A stretch of DNA of 64,000 nt from Alphaproteobacteria bacterium (GCA_017983635.1 JAGOBA010000004.1:62001-126000), one strand, 5' to 3'; positions 33,003 to 42,543 are shown, counted from the stretch's first letter. Notes: generated by a model not told the origin, from the letters alone. A program made the numbers and translations.

Positions 33003-33158
33003 TGCGGGCCTCCTCCCGCTATTTTCAGCAATGGGCGAAAGTGTGATCGCCTCACATGAAGGAGGACTGAAGCGCCGCCTCGAAGGTTTCGGCAAATTGC
33101 GCGAGAGGCTCACAACGGCGGAAAAGCCAAACCAATTTGCAGCAATCGACGCAACTCG

Positions 33159-33172
33159 CGGAAAATTTTCCG
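33159..33172. repeat. 14-base perfect palindrome CGGAAAATTTTCCG
   Basis: Symmetrical AT-centred palindrome in the 186-base gap between the 50-aa gene and the large membrane-protein gene, 16 bases beyond the stop of the latter. Could be a protein-binding site or a weak hairpin. Confidence 0.5.
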
Positions 33173-33188
33173 AAAGCTTGTTCGGGCA

Positions 33189-36100
33189 TCAGAAGTAGTT
33201 CGTCACCGAACCCAGGATTGTACAGGCGTCCTTTGCGGGGAGCCGGCCGTCGACGATGGCAATGTGGACCATGTTTTTGTCCGAGCGGTTGGTCAGGAAG
33301 CGGTAGGTCATGCTGCCGAGTGGCGTGTTCGCGCGGCAGTCACGTTCGGTGAAATCCTCAAAGCGGTTCACGTTGCGGGCGAGGCGGTCTTCGGCTTCTT
33401 GCGACCAACTTGACGAGGCGTTGCCTTTGTCGTCGCGTTGGTCCTTGCGGAGCAGAATGCGAATGGCGCGGCGCAGGAAGTAGGCGCGACGTTTGTCTTC
33501 GCTCAACGTGGCGGGTGCGTAGAACGTCATGATCACGCCCCCGAGCTTCGGCGTGTCACTGCCGGCATTGATCACGAAGCCGCGCATTGGCCGGTCTTCG
33601 AACCAGGGGTGACCGGTCGTCTTGCCACTCCACGGTTGCCAAGCGGTCGGAATGCACCACGTGAGATCGAGGTCGCGCGACTTGTAGGCGCGCAGTTCCG
33701 AGCCTTCAATGGTGGCGACTTGCGACGTGCGCAATGTGCCGTTCAGGAAGAGTTCGGCGACATATCTGCCTGGCGTTAGACAGGCGCCGGTGTCGTCGAC
33801 AAACACGTCGGATTGCTTTGTCAGGCCGGTGTTGTCCGGTGCGGGAAAATCTTCCGGCTTCGCGAAGGTTTGGAACTGATCTGCCAGAGCGCGACGCAAT
33901 TCCCAGGCGTTTGGATCGACTGCGGCGCCAGGCGCGGGACTGTCGTCGCGGAACCAGGCAATGGTCAGGCGGTCGCGCTTAGGGTCGAGGCCGTCGAAGC
34001 GGGCCTGCCACGTCACGGCGTGAGGCGAGATCGAGGCGACGAAATCAGTCACGCCCACGTCGCGTGCGGCGAGGGCGTCGGCGGGGCGGCCGGCGGCGAT
34101 CGTCGGCCGTATACGCTCGATGGCGGCGTTGATGTCGCTGCAGACGCGGATCTCCTTATGCAGGTTGGTGCAGTAGCTCTTTAGAATCTCAATATCGGTC
34201 AGAGCGCTGGCCCGCAGTGCAGGGGATATTCCTTCGCCATTTCTTAGGGCCTTGGCATAGGTTGCCTCGGCCTGGTCAAGTTCGTCTTGATCGCCGCTCG
34301 CAAGCTGCAGAAGGCCTAGGTTCAGCCAATCGACGGCATCGGTCGAGGGTTCTTCGTCGCTCCAGAGTTCGGGACGAAAGGTTTGAATGTAAAGCCGCTG
34401 CCACCAGGTTGCATTTCCCGTGATTTGGCTGGCGGTCAAGTGAGCTTCGCTCAGGGCGTCGGGCTTTGCATCCGCGAGAGCCAGGACCGTTGAATCGAAG
34501 GCGAAATTCGCCAGCAGATTGCGCGGGCGCAACATACCGGCGTTGACGAAGGACCTGAGTTCGTTGAGCTGCGCCTCGCGTAGGGTGGAAAGCTTCGTGC
34601 GGCTGTTCAAGCTCGAATAGTCTTCATTACGTTGCGGGTTGTCCATGCGCGAGATCACGCGCTGATAGTTCTTGTAGGCGGGGATGAAGCCTGGGCGCGC
34701 TGCGATGGCGCACGCATAGGCTATGGCGGCGGCGTGGTCGGCGCGGCTGCGCGCGGAAGAGTCGGCTTCGCTGGTGCTGGCTAGGTTTTGCTCCGCAACT
34801 CCTTCGGCGTACTTGATGGCCGCGAACTCGACGATGTGATGCGGGTCGTCGAGCGTGTGATGGTGGTCGTCCTTCGCCTCTAGGCAACCCTCTGGAAGTG
34901 CGTCGGGACTTGCTGCGACCGGAGAGAGCCAAGCGTAGCCGCCGAAGGCAACGGAGGCGGTCAAAAGGACGACGCCCGATCCTATCAGCCAGCGACCGGC
35001 AGTGGTTTCGCCCATCGTGTAGGCTTGGCCAAACAGGTAGAGCGCGATCGCGAGGACCGTCAGCACGGCGAGCAAGCGGGCGGCTCGTTTTCCCCACCCG
35101 GCTGAGATTTCCGCGAACCCATCGGAGCGGGCGAACAGGGTCGCGGGGCCTCCCTTACGGTCGAGAATGTTGTCGCTCATGCGCTTTGCGGGCGATGATG
35201 CGCTGTCGGCAAGGTCATGGTCGTCGAGGGTCTCGACCATCTGAGGGTTGTTATCGGTGGTTTGCTTGAGCGAGTCGCAACGACGTTTTCGTTCGGCATC
35301 GAGTTGCGCCGGGCTAAAGTCGACCATGCCGTCGGCAGCAAGCGCATGGAGTTGCGTCGCCGTCGCGCAGCGAACCCGCTTCGACAAGAAATCGATCGAG
35401 CTGTCGAACGCGCCGCCCATGGTGACGGCGCCAAGCCGGGTGCGCCGGTTGACGAGTTCGGCGCGCTCCTTTTGCGCCTCAAGCGCGAATTCGCCGGTGT
35501 GTTTAAGCGAGACACTGTAGAGCCAGGCGAAGGCGGCGCTGACGAACACACTCACCGTGATGAGGAGTACGATGCGTCGTGACCAAGTGTCGTGCGTGGT
35601 GTGGCCGGTAAGGTGGGCGAACGATACGCGGCCGGGTTCGGGCGCTTCGGGGTGAGGCGCGTGGCCGGGGGCACGCTCCCTGAGGAAGAGACCATTTCGC
35701 GCTGCCAGAACGGCAGCAACAACGAGCAGCACGGTGAGCGGCAGCATTGCCCAGATCGATTGAGGATCGATGATCAACATCGCGACCGCGGCGCCGATTG
35801 CGATCAGCGTACCGCTGGCGGTGAGTATCCACCATAGGCGTGGCGGCCCCAAGTTCAGCTCGGCCAACGTTAGGCAGACGAGTCCGAGGACGAAGAGTAG
35901 TACGATGAATGCGAGTTGCGGGCCGACTTCATGTGCTGCGGCGATCGCCTTGTCGAGCTGTTCGAACTTCAGAGCCGGTTCGACGTTCCGCTCCTTTTCG
36001 ACGGTTGCGAGAATGCCTAGACGCCGTAGTTCGGCCGCCGAACCCGTCGCGACTTCCTGTTCGACCGACAGATCTTTGCTGACGAGATCGCGCATGTAGG

Positions 36101-36536
36101 TCGAAAAGCGCCGCGAAGCGTTGCGTTGTGCCATCAATTCGGCGGCGTGCCATTCGAGCCAGTTCGACGAGGGATCGTGGGCGCTGCGGAACGCTTTGTA
36201 CGCTTGGCGGAGGTCGACGGCTTCGTTCTTCAGCGTCCGTTCGACGTTCTTCATGCCGATGCCGACGAGAACTTCGGCCAATAATTGTTGGCGGTAGCTG
36301 ATGTCTTGCAGCTGACCGAGCGCCAGTCGCCGTTCGAGCGCCACCGATCGGTGCTCCGCCAGCGCGACACGGAACGCGGCGACGGCTCCGAAGATAGAGA
36401 TCGCCACCATGATGAAGGCTGCGATCACGTGCAGGTCGAGGCGGTCGTCGAGGAGCGGTGCTAGAACAGACCGCAGACGCGCCAGCCGGGGCACGCGCGG
36501 TCCGGTGCTCTCTTTGGCTGCGGCATCTGTGGTCAT
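33189..36536 (-). CDS. Very large membrane protein of unknown function (1115 aa)
   Basis: Start at the ATG at 36536. About seven membrane helices: one near 38, a cluster of three at 210-285, one near 325, two at 490-540. Between the first two lies an extracytoplasmic helical region, and the C-terminal 550 residues form a soluble domain with TPR-like helices (VDWLNLGLLQLASGDQDELD) and then beta-rich segments (KSRDLDLTWCIPTAWQPW). No catalytic motif recognised. It follows the sulfotransferase gene in the same direction after 136 bases containing a hairpin. Possibly an envelope assembly or sensory protein; not assignable. Confidence 0.72.
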   Translation of the reverse strand: MTTDAAAKESTGPRVPRLARLRSVLAPLLDDRLDLHVIAAFIMVAISIFGAVAAFRVALAEHRSVALERRLALGQLQDISYRQQLLAEVLVGIGMKNVERTLKNEAVDLRQAYKAFRSAHDPSSNWLEWHAAELMAQRNASRRFSTYMRDLVSKDLSVEQEVATGSAAELRRLGILATVEKERNVEPALKFEQLDKAIAAAHEVGPQLAFIVLLFVLGLVCLTLAELNLGPPRLWWILTASGTLIAIGAAVAMLIIDPQSIWAMLPLTVLLVVAAVLAARNGLFLRERAPGHAPHPEAPEPGRVSFAHLTGHTTHDTWSRRIVLLITVSVFVSAAFAWLYSVSLKHTGEFALEAQKERAELVNRRTRLGAVTMGGAFDSSIDFLSKRVRCATATQLHALAADGMVDFSPAQLDAERKRRCDSLKQTTDNNPQMVETLDDHDLADSASSPAKRMSDNILDRKGGPATLFARSDGFAEISAGWGKRAARLLAVLTVLAIALYLFGQAYTMGETTAGRWLIGSGVVLLTASVAFGGYAWLSPVAASPDALPEGCLEAKDDHHHTLDDPHHIVEFAAIKYAEGVAEQNLASTSEADSSARSRADHAAAIAYACAIAARPGFIPAYKNYQRVISRMDNPQRNEDYSSLNSRTKLSTLREAQLNELRSFVNAGMLRPRNLLANFAFDSTVLALADAKPDALSEAHLTASQITGNATWWQRLYIQTFRPELWSDEEPSTDAVDWLNLGLLQLASGDQDELDQAEATYAKALRNGEGISPALRASALTDIEILKSYCTNLHKEIRVCSDINAAIERIRPTIAAGRPADALAARDVGVTDFVASISPHAVTWQARFDGLDPKRDRLTIAWFRDDSPAPGAAVDPNAWELRRALADQFQTFAKPEDFPAPDNTGLTKQSDVFVDDTGACLTPGRYVAELFLNGTLRTSQVATIEGSELRAYKSRDLDLTWCIPTAWQPWSGKTTGHPWFEDRPMRGFVINAGSDTPKLGGVIMTFYAPATLSEDKRRAYFLRRAIRILLRKDQRDDKGNASSSWSQEAEDRLARNVNRFEDFTERDCRANTPLGSMTYRFLTNRSDKNMVHIAIVDGRLPAKDACTILGSVTNYF

Positions 36537-36638
36537 CGGCAAGGCACTTCGCGCGTATGAGGGCTGAGAGCCTACAGCCTATTGTGAACGTAGCGGAGCC
36601 GGGTAGGTGCCAAAAGGATGAGGATAATGTCCCCGAAA

Positions 36639-36665
36639 GGGGGGCATCCAATGCTGCAGCCCCCC
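36639..36665 (-). terminator. GC-rich hairpin between sulfotransferase and large membrane protein genes
   Basis: GGGGGGC (36639-36645) pairs with GCCCCCC (36659-36665). A second small hairpin CCCC-GAAA-GGGG overlaps it (36631 on). Located just after the sulfotransferase stop. No T-run, so attenuation or RNA protection rather than a clean terminator. Confidence 0.45.
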
Positions 36666-36672
36666 CGCGAAC

Positions 36673-38577
36673 CTATTCGGCCGGAGCTGGGCCGGCGAGG
36701 CGCTTCGTGGGTGGTTTGCGGCGCGCCGCCGGCTTGCGGCCCAGGCGGGTGATCTTGCGTAGCGCGGCGCTGGCGAGGCCGGACCAGGTGTTGAGACGGC
36801 GTTCCAAGTGCTGGACGTGCATTCGCTCGAAGCGCAGGTCTTCTTCGACGCGGCGGCCGCGCGGGTCTTCGGCTAGGCGGGCCACCTTTTGGTCGGCACG
36901 CGCGTCGGTGACCGCGACCGGCTCAGACGTCGCAACGTGCGGGACGGCGGGAAGCGGTTGGTGCTTACCCGCTTTTGCCCACGCCTGCGCCAGTTCGGCG
37001 CGCAGCTCGCTCGTCTCGTTGAGGAAGTTGCGCTCGTCGGACTCGAGTTCGGCGATGCGATCTTCGGCGGCGGCGAGCGCTTGCTGGTGATGGCGCGCTT
37101 CGGCTGCGGCCCTTACCGCCTTCGTCTCGGCGATGTGGATTTGATCTTTGGCCGCCGCAAGTTCCTTTTGAAGCGCGACAGCGTTTTGCAGCGCGGCCCT
37201 GAGTTCGGCAGCCATGCCGAGAGACTTGGCGCGGATCTCTTCCGCTTCGGCGTGGGCTTTGTCGCTCTTCTTCTGCTGCGCCTTCATGTGGCCTTCGAGC
37301 GTTTCCGTGCGGTCGCTCAGGCGTTTCGCCAGCGCTTGGAGTTCCTTTGCGTCGTTGACCGCCTTCTTCAGCATCTCCTCCGTTTTTGCGAAAGCGGCGA
37401 TGCGGCGTTCGGCTTCTTCGGCGCGTGCTTGCAGCAAGCTTGCGGTGTTGGCGGTTTCCGAGGCCTCACCTTTGGTATGGGCGAGCGCGGTTTCCAGTTC
37501 CTGGCCGATACGCTCAAACTCACCGGCGCGGGCTTGCGCGGCGTTGAGGTCTACCTCAAGCGTGCGGACGCGCGCGGCCATGGTGTTGTTCGACTCGCGC
37601 GCCTTGGCGAGTTCCGCGCGAAGTGCATCGGCCGCGTCGGCGCGAATGTTGGCTTCGGTGACGTCTTTCGCCGCTTGTTTGACGGCCTCGGTTTGCGCGA
37701 ATGCAACGACGCCGAAGACGCGTGAACTTTCGGCAAAGGCGGCGCGGACCTTGTCGAGTTCGCGCTTGGGCTCTGCGCTCTTTGGTTCATCGCAGAGCTG
37801 GGTCAGGGCGCGGTAGGCGGTCTTGACCCAGCCCGGCACTTCCGTGTGGGCTTCAAGCTCCGCCATCGTGGCGCGGTGATTGTGCAGTTCGATATCGAGG
37901 AATTCGCGCACGTCGCTGGCCGCGTCGTTCGGCTGGCGCGGCCATTGGATGCCGAGGCGGCCGCCGGTTTGCACCGCGAGCAGCTTCCAGTCCTCCAGCA
38001 GCGCGTCGAGGGTCACGACGTTGCGCGGTAGGTGGCGGGTCTCATGCTCGGCATCAAGATAGTGACGCAGCCAGAGTAGCATTGCCTTTTCGAAAGAGAT
38101 GCCGTCGCGTTCGCGGAGCGACTCCGCAACTTCAAGCGGGTTGCGCACCATGATCAGCGGCGCTGAGCGAATGCCGGATTTCTCGAGCACCGACATCCAG
38201 TAGGGCAAGGTCCGGCAGATGCGCGGGTCTTTGAGGACCAGCAACGGCGCGGTGCTGTACTCCTCATCGATGGCGGCGCGGATGCGGCCAGCATAGCTTG
38301 TGGCGATGTCGCCGTCTTTCCAGCGTGAGCCCGGCGCGCGCCAGTCGTCCCACGAGGAATCCAGTTCGGCGAGAAGTTGTTCGTGCAGGCCCACGAGGAC
38401 GGAGGATTCCCAGTGGCCCCTCGGGTTCGATTGGTTGGCAGGGATCAAGTGACGCGGCATGGCCGCGCCCAGGAAGTTCACGATGCGCGCGATTGGCGAC
38501 GTGCCGCTGCGATGCATACCGAGCACGAGCACGGCAGTGCGGTAAGCTGGCATCGATCTATCCGGCTTTTTGGCCAT
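36673..38577 (-). CDS. Sulfotransferase fused to a long coiled coil
   Basis: 634 aa. Residues 1-265 are a PAPS-dependent sulfotransferase-like domain: 5'-phosphosulfate loop LGMHRSGTSPI near 19 and the 3'-phosphate region LVLKDPRICRT with MVRNPLEVAESL near 143. Residues 275-560 are an uninterrupted Ala/Glu/Lys/Gln-rich coiled coil, followed by a basic, Arg/Lys-rich end (KPAARRKPPTKRLAGPAPAE). Such domains occur in polysaccharide or surface-glycan loci; the coiled coil may tether it to a complex. No glycosyltransferases are nearby, so the acceptor is unknown. Confidence 0.8.
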   Translation of the reverse strand: MAKKPDRSMPAYRTAVLVLGMHRSGTSPIARIVNFLGAAMPRHLIPANQSNPRGHWESSVLVGLHEQLLAELDSSWDDWRAPGSRWKDGDIATSYAGRIRAAIDEEYSTAPLLVLKDPRICRTLPYWMSVLEKSGIRSAPLIMVRNPLEVAESLRERDGISFEKAMLLWLRHYLDAEHETRHLPRNVVTLDALLEDWKLLAVQTGGRLGIQWPRQPNDAASDVREFLDIELHNHRATMAELEAHTEVPGWVKTAYRALTQLCDEPKSAEPKRELDKVRAAFAESSRVFGVVAFAQTEAVKQAAKDVTEANIRADAADALRAELAKARESNNTMAARVRTLEVDLNAAQARAGEFERIGQELETALAHTKGEASETANTASLLQARAEEAERRIAAFAKTEEMLKKAVNDAKELQALAKRLSDRTETLEGHMKAQQKKSDKAHAEAEEIRAKSLGMAAELRAALQNAVALQKELAAAKDQIHIAETKAVRAAAEARHHQQALAAAEDRIAELESDERNFLNETSELRAELAQAWAKAGKHQPLPAVPHVATSEPVAVTDARADQKVARLAEDPRGRRVEEDLRFERMHVQHLERRLNTWSGLASAALRKITRLGRKPAARRKPPTKRLAGPAPAE

Positions 38578-38768
38578 ACACGCGTCCTTCCACTGCGCGC
38601 CGTCTCGTAAGTCTTAAAGGTGGTCCCCCCTTACCGCCTTACGCACGAATCGCTGTCCGATCATGACGTACCGGACCGTGCTCTGCCGAGTATAGGGTTG
38701 CTTTGTACCCAGCGTGTGGTCAAGGGCGCACACTGAAATTTTGGTCCGCTGCGTCCGCTCGCGATTAC

Positions 38769-38796
38769 GGCAGTTGCATTACGAAGCTGCAATGCC
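38769..38796. promoter_or_regulatory. Imperfect inverted repeat upstream of the M23 gene
   Basis: GGCA-g-TTGCA (38769-38778) pairs with TGCAA-TGCC (38788-38796) with a one-base bulge and nine-base loop. It lies about 55 bases before the M23 start in a 273-base divergent intergenic region that holds no other gene I can support. Confidence 0.4.
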
Positions 38797-38850
38797 GGAT
38801 GAAGTTGTGTGGTGCCTACTCGCGGTTGCGGCACAAAGAGTTGACGGAGC

Positions 38851-39471
38851 ATGCGCGGGGAATTCAAACTTCGGCCCATGAAAGCGGAACACAAAGTCGC
38901 GATGGCGACGGCGGCAGTGCTGAGCACGCTCGGTGCCGGGTCGTTACTGGCTCTGCCGAACAAGCCGAAATCCGAAGTTGCGCAAGCGGTTGCGGTCTCG
39001 GAAGAGATCATCGTCCCGGTGAGCGGGGTGAGCGTGGACAAGCTTTCTGACACTTGGGGTTCGCCGCGGTCGGGCGGGCGGGCGCACCAGGGGATCGACA
39101 TCTTCGCGGCGCAAGGTACGCCGGTGCGGGCGACGGCGGCGGGCAAGATTGCGAAGCTCTACCTCAGCAAGCGCGGCGGGATCACGATCTATCAGACGAG
39201 TGAGGACGGTGCGTTCGTTTTCTACTACGCGCATCTGAACGGCTATGCGTCGAATCTGAAGGTGGGGTTGCCGGTCGCCCAAGGGCAGGTCATCGGCTAT
39301 GTCGGGCAGACCGGCAACGCGCCAGTGCCGCACTTGCACTTCGAAATCCAAACTGCGAGCGCCGGGCGTCAGTGGTGGAAGGGCGTTGCGATGAACCCCT
39401 ATCCGCCGCTCAAGGCGGGCAAGGTTGAGGTGACTGCGGCGCCGGTTTCACTGGCTGGGTCCGTTCCCTAA
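38851..39471 (+). CDS. M23 peptidase (LytM-type)
   Basis: 206 aa with a hydrophobic N-terminus (VAMATAAVLSTLGAGSLLAL) acting as anchor or signal, and a LytM domain: first ligands in HQGIDIF (H79, D83), then YYAHLNG and HLHFE. All zinc ligands are present, so an active endopeptidase cutting peptidoglycan cross-bridges, or an amidase activator. An alternative ATG at 38878 would remove nine residues. It overlaps the convergent membrane-protein gene by 24 bases. Confidence 0.85.
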   Translation: MRGEFKLRPMKAEHKVAMATAAVLSTLGAGSLLALPNKPKSEVAQAVAVSEEIIVPVSGVSVDKLSDTWGSPRSGGRAHQGIDIFAAQGTPVRATAAGKIAKLYLSKRGGITIYQTSEDGAFVFYYAHLNGYASNLKVGLPVAQGQVIGYVGQTGNAPVPHLHFEIQTASAGRQWWKGVAMNPYPPLKAGKVEVTAAPVSLAGSVP

Positions 39472-40275
39472 GTTCGCCTCGGCGCATTTGGCTTCGATCA
39501 CGACAGGTTCGACCAGCAGCGTGCGGCCGACAAACGGCACGAAGCGCGGGACGCGCAAATACCAGCCATAGGTGCGGAAGTCGCATTTGCCGACGGTTGG
39601 AACCTGCGCGAACATCAAGTCGGGCGCCCAGTTCCAATAGACCCAGCTGTCGGTGATGTTGAATGCCATGTTTTCGCGGATGCCCTGGGCGTCGGTGTAG
39701 TCGCCGAAGACGAGATAGCGATCATGTGTGATGATCTGCTTGAACGTGATGTGCACCTTGTGAAAATCGCGCGTCGTGCCGAGCACGTAGAAGATCTTGA
39801 AGAACGGCCAGATGACGAGGAAGACTGCGGTCGCGATCAGCGCGCGGCCGGCGAGCGTGAGCGTGCGCTCCCCTTTCGCGTCGGTCTTGAGGGAGATGGC
39901 GCGGACCGCCGGCCAGACGTAGTTCTCGATCAGGCGCACGACGAACATGAATGCGCCGGCGGCGCGCGCGGAAGTTCGCGGTAGGCGCTTCGTGAAGAAC
40001 GCGCCGACTGCGGCCAATGGGGCGGCGAGGGACTGGCCGACGGCGCGCAACTTGCGCCAGAGGCGGCCGTGCCAGCCGAGCTTGCGCTCTGCTTCCGCGT
40101 GTTGCTGGCGCTGTTCCTCCTGCCGCCGGCGTTCCTGTTCGTCCAGTGCGCGGCGGGCGGCGCGGGCGGCGGCTTCGGCGCGATCCGTGGGGTCGTCCGA
40201 GTGATCTTGTAGCGAGTCGCCGGGTCTCAGGATTTCCCGCTTGCCGTCGCCGCCGGATTTGTCTGCGCCGCTCAT
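39448..40275 (-). CDS. Membrane protein, third gene of the Clp-like ATPase operon
   Basis: 275 aa. A cytoplasmic charged segment (RAARRALDEQERRRQEEQR) comes first. Two hydrophobic helices follow near 107-125 and 145-165. The last 110 residues are probably periplasmic, with YLVFGDYTD, FNITDSWVYWNWAPDLMF and FRTYGWYLRVPRFVPF. This end has a loose resemblance to DUF1523-type domains, which I cannot confirm. Its ATG overlaps the ATPase stop by four bases, so it is translated with it. Likely membrane anchor or target of the complex. Confidence 0.65.
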   Translation of the reverse strand: MSGADKSGGDGKREILRPGDSLQDHSDDPTDRAEAAARAARRALDEQERRRQEEQRQQHAEAERKLGWHGRLWRKLRAVGQSLAAPLAAVGAFFTKRLPRTSARAAGAFMFVVRLIENYVWPAVRAISLKTDAKGERTLTLAGRALIATAVFLVIWPFFKIFYVLGTTRDFHKVHITFKQIITHDRYLVFGDYTDAQGIRENMAFNITDSWVYWNWAPDLMFAQVPTVGKCDFRTYGWYLRVPRFVPFVGRTLLVEPVVIEAKCAEANLGNGPSQ

Positions 40276-42542
40276 CGATCGGTGTTCAGGTCGAGCGACT
40301 CGAGCTTCATTTTCTTTACGGTCGCGGTGCCGGCGGAGAACAATCCTGCCGCGTTCGGCTTGTAGGAGGCAGCGAACTCGTCGCTTGTTTTGTCGAAGGT
40401 GACGACAATTTTCCCGCCGCGTGCGCCGGCTTTGCCGTTAGCTTGGACGCGCTTCAGCTCTTCCTCGAGGACGATTTCGCTGACCAGCTTCTTGATGAAC
40501 TTGGCGAACAGGTTGTTCACGGGGCGGGCGCCGTAGCGCGGGTTCAAAATCCGCTCGACGGCGCTACGCAGGCAACTGTCGGCGATCTCAACAGTGACGT
40601 CTTTGCCGTCAAGCATCTTGTTGACGCCGGCGAGGTTCTTCTTGCCGATCTTGAACAGCAGATCGGCGTCGAGACGTTTGAAGAACTGAATGTCGGTGAA
40701 GCGGCCCAAGAGCTCGGGTTTGAAAAACGCCTTCACGTCCGTGTGCGCCTTCACCACCGCCTCGTCGTAGCTTAGAGCTTCGTCGACGAAGTGGCGCGAG
40801 CCGACGTTCGATGTCGCGACGATGGTGCATTGGCTGAAGTCGATCAGGCGGCCCTTGCCGTCGGTGAGGCGGCCGGCGCTCAAGATCTGCAGCAGAATGT
40901 TGAAGACGTCGGGGTGGGCCTTCTCGATCTCGTCGAAGAGGACGATCGAGTTCGGTTTCTTGCGCACTTCGTTGGCGAGCACGCCGCCTTCTTCATAACC
41001 GGCGTAGCCGGGCGGGGCGCCCATGATCTTCGAGACCGTATGCTTTTCGCCGTATTCAGACATGTCGAGGCGGATCGGCTCCGCATCCGCTTTGCCTTCG
41101 GTGTAGGCGGCAAGCGCGCGGGCGAGTTCCGTTTTGCCGACGCCGGAGGGACCGATGAAGAAGTAGGCGCCGGCCGGCGAGTTCGGGTCCTTCAAGCCCG
41201 CGGCGGCGTTCTTTACCGCGGCGGCGATGGAAGCGATCGCGCGGTCTTGGCCGTAGATGCGCTCCTTCAACGACTCTTCGAGCTTGATGACGCGTTCGAG
41301 TTCGCTTTCGCCCAGCGTTGCGACCGGAATGCCGGTGCGCTTTGAGAACGTGCGGCGGATGTGCTCGGGCGTGAGTTTGTTGTCCTTGGGAACACCGACG
41401 TTGAGCTCGGCGAGCTTCTTGTTGATGCCGGCGAGCGCGGCGCGGTATTTGTCGGCGAGTTCGTCGTTTTGCCGCGCGATCTCGCTCGGGCGGCCTTCGC
41501 GCTTGGCAGCTTCAGTTTCGGCGTCGAGCTTTTGCAGTTCGGCGGTGTAGTTGCGCTTCTGGTCGAGGAGCGCCTTCACGCCGTCGGTCTTTTTCAGCCA
41601 GTCCTTCGAGAGATCGCGCTCTTGGCCTTCGAGTTTCGCGATCTCGGCTCGGAGCTTGTCGCGGCCGTCGCTGTTATCGGAGCGTTCGAGGGCGGCGAGT
41701 TGATTACGCAGGTTGACGAGTTGATCCTCGATGCGGTCGAGGTCGGCGGGCTTGCTCATCAGGTCCGCCCGGAATTCGGACGCCGCCAAGTCAAGTAGGC
41801 GCAAGGGCACGCGCGGGAGGCTCTGATCATCGAAAGAGCCGCGGAACTTGGTCGTGAGTTGCGCCACCGTCTGCAGGGCTTCGTCCGTGATCATCATGCC
41901 GTGCATGGCTTCGTAGACCTTGCGCACGCCGCGCAGGATCGCGAGCATTTGGTCGGTGTCGGGTTCCTTCAGGTCGATGGCTGTGAAGAACTCGCGGAAG
42001 CCGGAATGTTGGTCGACGACCTTTGCCTTGTGGCTGTCGCTGAGCGCGATGATGCATTGCGTGCGGCGGTGTTGGAGCGCGGACATCAGGCTGTTCAGTA
42101 CGCCATGTGCCGACTTCGCCTGCAGGCCGTTCACGAAGTTCGAGAAGTTGTCGACGACGAGGACGCTGTACTGCGCGTCTTCGAGGTGATCGATAATGCG
42201 TTGGAAGTTGCGGCCGATTTCGACGGGGTCGTCGCTGGCCAGCAGGCTTTCGGTGTCGAGACGGAACAGACGACGCTTGATGATATCTTGCGAGATGTCG
42301 GCGCGGCGGCGGCGTTCCTCGATGCCGTTGATAAGCGCCGTTTTGCCGACGCCGGTCGGACCGGTGAGCATGACGTTTCGGCTGTCCCGCAGGGTCAGCA
42401 CTTCGCAGATCTGCCGGATCTCCGTGTCGCGGCCGATCAGCGTGAAGTCTTCGTCGAGATCCTGGTCGAGCTCGATCAGGTGCGGGAGTACCCCGCCCTT
42501 GTCGCGGTCGCCCGGTTTGGCGGTTGTCGCTTGAACGTTCAT
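40272..42542 (-). CDS. ClpB/ClpV-like double AAA+ ATPase with degenerate first ring
   Basis: 756 aa, without the ClpN repeat domain. D1 has Walker A GPTGVGKT (61-68), but its Walker B reads VLVVDN (127-132), lacking the catalytic Glu, and the pore-loop tyrosine region is replaced by SDDPVEIG. A 120-residue coiled coil (262-382) sits where ClpB has its middle domain. D2 is intact: GPSGVGKT (464-471), pore loop GYAGYE (512-517), Walker B VLFDE (534-538), sensor 1 TIVATSNVGS, PELLGR and sensor 2 GAR. It should power unfolding or remodelling. No ClpP-binding loop seen. It is tightly coupled to the genes on both sides. Confidence 0.85.
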   Translation of the reverse strand: MNVQATTAKPGDRDKGGVLPHLIELDQDLDEDFTLIGRDTEIRQICEVLTLRDSRNVMLTGPTGVGKTALINGIEERRRRADISQDIIKRRLFRLDTESLLASDDPVEIGRNFQRIIDHLEDAQYSVLVVDNFSNFVNGLQAKSAHGVLNSLMSALQHRRTQCIIALSDSHKAKVVDQHSGFREFFTAIDLKEPDTDQMLAILRGVRKVYEAMHGMMITDEALQTVAQLTTKFRGSFDDQSLPRVPLRLLDLAASEFRADLMSKPADLDRIEDQLVNLRNQLAALERSDNSDGRDKLRAEIAKLEGQERDLSKDWLKKTDGVKALLDQKRNYTAELQKLDAETEAAKREGRPSEIARQNDELADKYRAALAGINKKLAELNVGVPKDNKLTPEHIRRTFSKRTGIPVATLGESELERVIKLEESLKERIYGQDRAIASIAAAVKNAAAGLKDPNSPAGAYFFIGPSGVGKTELARALAAYTEGKADAEPIRLDMSEYGEKHTVSKIMGAPPGYAGYEEGGVLANEVRKKPNSIVLFDEIEKAHPDVFNILLQILSAGRLTDGKGRLIDFSQCTIVATSNVGSRHFVDEALSYDEAVVKAHTDVKAFFKPELLGRFTDIQFFKRLDADLLFKIGKKNLAGVNKMLDGKDVTVEIADSCLRSAVERILNPRYGARPVNNLFAKFIKKLVSEIVLEEELKRVQANGKAGARGGKIVVTFDKTSDEFAASYKPNAAGLFSAGTATVKKMKLESLDLNTDR

Positions 42543-42543
42543 G

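Noticed and set aside
40272-42542. Type VI secretion ClpV
   Set aside because: No TssB/TssC, VgrG, Hcp or baseplate genes nearby, and D1 is degenerate; better described as a separate Clp-like family.
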